Shown here: positions 62,513 through 64,000 of the stretch, piece after piece
Position numbering within the stretch: position 1 is the stretch's first letter
Layout of the letters: each line of letters begins with the position of its first letter
Program-made: the position numbers and the translations under genes
Assembly (NCBI GenBank): GCA_013368445.1
Contig: JAACJO010000004.1
Span: 1,736,001 to 1,800,000, forward strand
DNA: 64,000 nucleotides
From: Leucocoprinus leucothites
Lineage: Eukaryota; Basidiomycota; Agaricomycetes; Agaricales; Agaricaceae
Direction: 5' to 3'
Notes under the pieces: model-generated
Database searches by the model: none
What the model saw: the letters and a program-made list of their open reading frames with translations, nothing else
Told to the model about the DNA's origin: nothing

Positions 62513-64000
62513 ATGAGCAAGCAATTCACCGCCGAAGAGGTTGCCCTACATAACAAGGATGGAGACCTCGTATGTTCCTTGGCTGCCCTCCAACCTTCAG
62601 CGTCTAATCCTACACCTAGTGGGTCATCATAGATTCCAAAGTTTATGATTTATCCCGTTTTGCGCAAATGCATCCGGGGGGCCTTGCGGTTCTTTTGGAT
62701 AGCGAAGTCGGTAAGTTGTCTCATTACCTTTGACACTTTACCCGAAAAAGTAGCCTGACTTCCTGAAATGTGCTGGTCATCTCCCTCTGAATATATGACT
62801 TCATTTAATGCATCATAACAGCTGGACAAGATGCGACTGAGGCATTTTTCAGTCTCCATCGCTATGAAATTCTTCAAAGGCCACAGTACTCTAGGCTCGC
62901 GATCGGTACCCTTGCCGGCGCTGAGCAACAGGTCTTCCCTAAATCAGTTGGTGGACTGTCGAATGTGCCCTATGCCGAGCCTACATGGCTCACTTCCGGA
63001 TACCACTCGCCGTATTACAAGGATGTAGGTGCTCCGGTCTTCTTCCACTCTTAGCTTTTGGCAAGGCTCACCACAGGTTTACAGCACCATCGTAAATTCC
63101 AAGCCGCGTTCAGGAAGTTTGTCGAAGAAGTTATCGTACCCGACGCACAGGCCCGTGAAGAAGATGGCAAACGTCCCTCTCCCCATGTTTTTCAAGAAAT
63201 GGCAAAGACAAATATCATGGCTATGCGCCTTGGTCCTGGCCCCCATCTGAAAGGGCTCACTCTTATGGGAGGCATAGTCAAACCAGAAGAGTTTGACTAC
63301 TTCCATGAGTTGATTATGGGTCAGGAGATTGCGAGAATTCATGCTCGAGGATACATTGATGGTTTGGGTGGAGGTACTTTCATCGGTATGACACTGGTCT
63401 CTTGATTCCGAAATGTGATTTGGTTGACATTGGCTGGCAGGTCTTCCTGCGGTCATGAACTTCGGACAACCTGAACTCCGTGATCGAGTAGTAAGAGAGG
63501 TCTTCGAGGGCAAGAAGCTTGTCTGTTTGGCCATTACTGAAGCCTTTGCTGGCAGTGATGTTGCCGGCTTGAAGTGCTTTGCAAAGCGCGTTGAGAAGGG
63601 TTGGGTCGTCACTGGAACGTAAGCTCTTCCCTTCAGCTCTTCTCCCCGAATGATCCTTGACCAGCTTCACAGAAAGAAATGGATCACCAACGGCACTTTC
63701 GCAGACTACTTTGTTGTCGGATGCCGCACGGAAAAAGGCGGCCTCGTTGTACTGTTCATTGAACGCCAGGAGGGGATCGAGACCAAGCCCATTAAGACTT
63801 CGTATTCGACCGCAGCCGGAACAGCCTACATTACATTCGAGAATGTCTTCGTACCCTATGAGCATACCCTTGGGCCCGAGAACGACGGTCTCCGGGTGAT
63901 CCTAAGCAACTTCAACCACGAACGTTGGGGTATGGTTACCTCTAGTGTTGGCGGACAACGTACCATCGTAGAGGAGTGCATAAAGTAGGTCAAATCCAAA
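62513..64000 (+). CDS. Cytochrome b5-acyl-CoA dehydrogenase fusion (copy 2, runs off right end)
   Basis: Exons 62513-62569, 62620-62710, 62822-63024, 63085-63385, 63441-63618 and 63673-63984, then an intron to the edge. The first 382 residues are visible. The b5 domain starts MSKQFTAEEVALHNKDGDLW and has MHPGG and LHRYEIL as heme ligands. The dehydrogenase part shows ITEAFAGSDVAGLKCFA, KKWITNGTFADYFVVG, TAYITFENVFVP and NFNHERWGM. It is clearly homologous to 54997-57391 but with fewer introns: its exon 4 corresponds to exons 5-8 of copy 1. It lies in opposite orientation to copy 1. The C-terminal helical domain is outside the window. Confidence 0.93.

Overview
The window is nuclear DNA of a filamentous fungus, most likely a mushroom-forming basidiomycete (Agaricomycetes). 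Genes lie close together on both strands and are cut by many introns of about 45-60 bp with GT/AG ends. The content fits: a PriB-like Zn2Cys6 regulator, WW-like membrane proteins, a GH7 cellobiohydrolase, a GH79 glucuronidase and several agaricomycete-type orphan membrane proteins. I rebuilt exon structures by hand from splice signals, reading phase and protein-family similarity. No RNA evidence was available.

Left half (1-30.3 kb) is mostly conserved housekeeping: the 5' end of an ABC-C transporter; ARP3; ATG17; a LysM/RING-like protein; a C2H2 zinc-finger protein; a BSD2/NDFIP-type PY-motif membrane protein; the WD40 protein ASA1 divergent from the signal peptidase subunit SPC3; an NmrA-like NAD(P)-binding protein; a seven-TM orphan; selenoprotein O (Cys form); an F-box protein; and a divergent pair of single-TM proteins, one with an SH3 domain.

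Middle (30.3-46 kb) is gene-poor. It holds a very small Zn2Cys6 protein, a large PriB-like Zn2Cys6 regulator, a GH7 cellobiohydrolase without a carbohydrate-binding module, and a small uncharacterised gene. Stretches of 4.1 and 2.9 kb show no gene I can support.

Right part (46-64 kb) is a rearranged accessory region. A block with a WW-like membrane-protein gene followed by an opposing cytochrome b5-acyl-CoA dehydrogenase gene occurs twice in direct orientation, offset by about 5.61 kb. In the left copy the dehydrogenase is a relic with three internal deletions. It abuts an inverted 5'-half copy of the GH79 gene that carries a nonsense codon. Intact genes further right are the b5-acyl-CoA dehydrogenase, an alpha-methylacyl-CoA racemase/CoA-transfer family protein, the complete GH79 enzyme, and a second b5-acyl-CoA dehydrogenase running off the right end. 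Together these look like a small catabolic cluster for a branched or unusual acyl-CoA, with a secreted glycosidase in its middle. Five probable GC-AG introns are scattered through the window.
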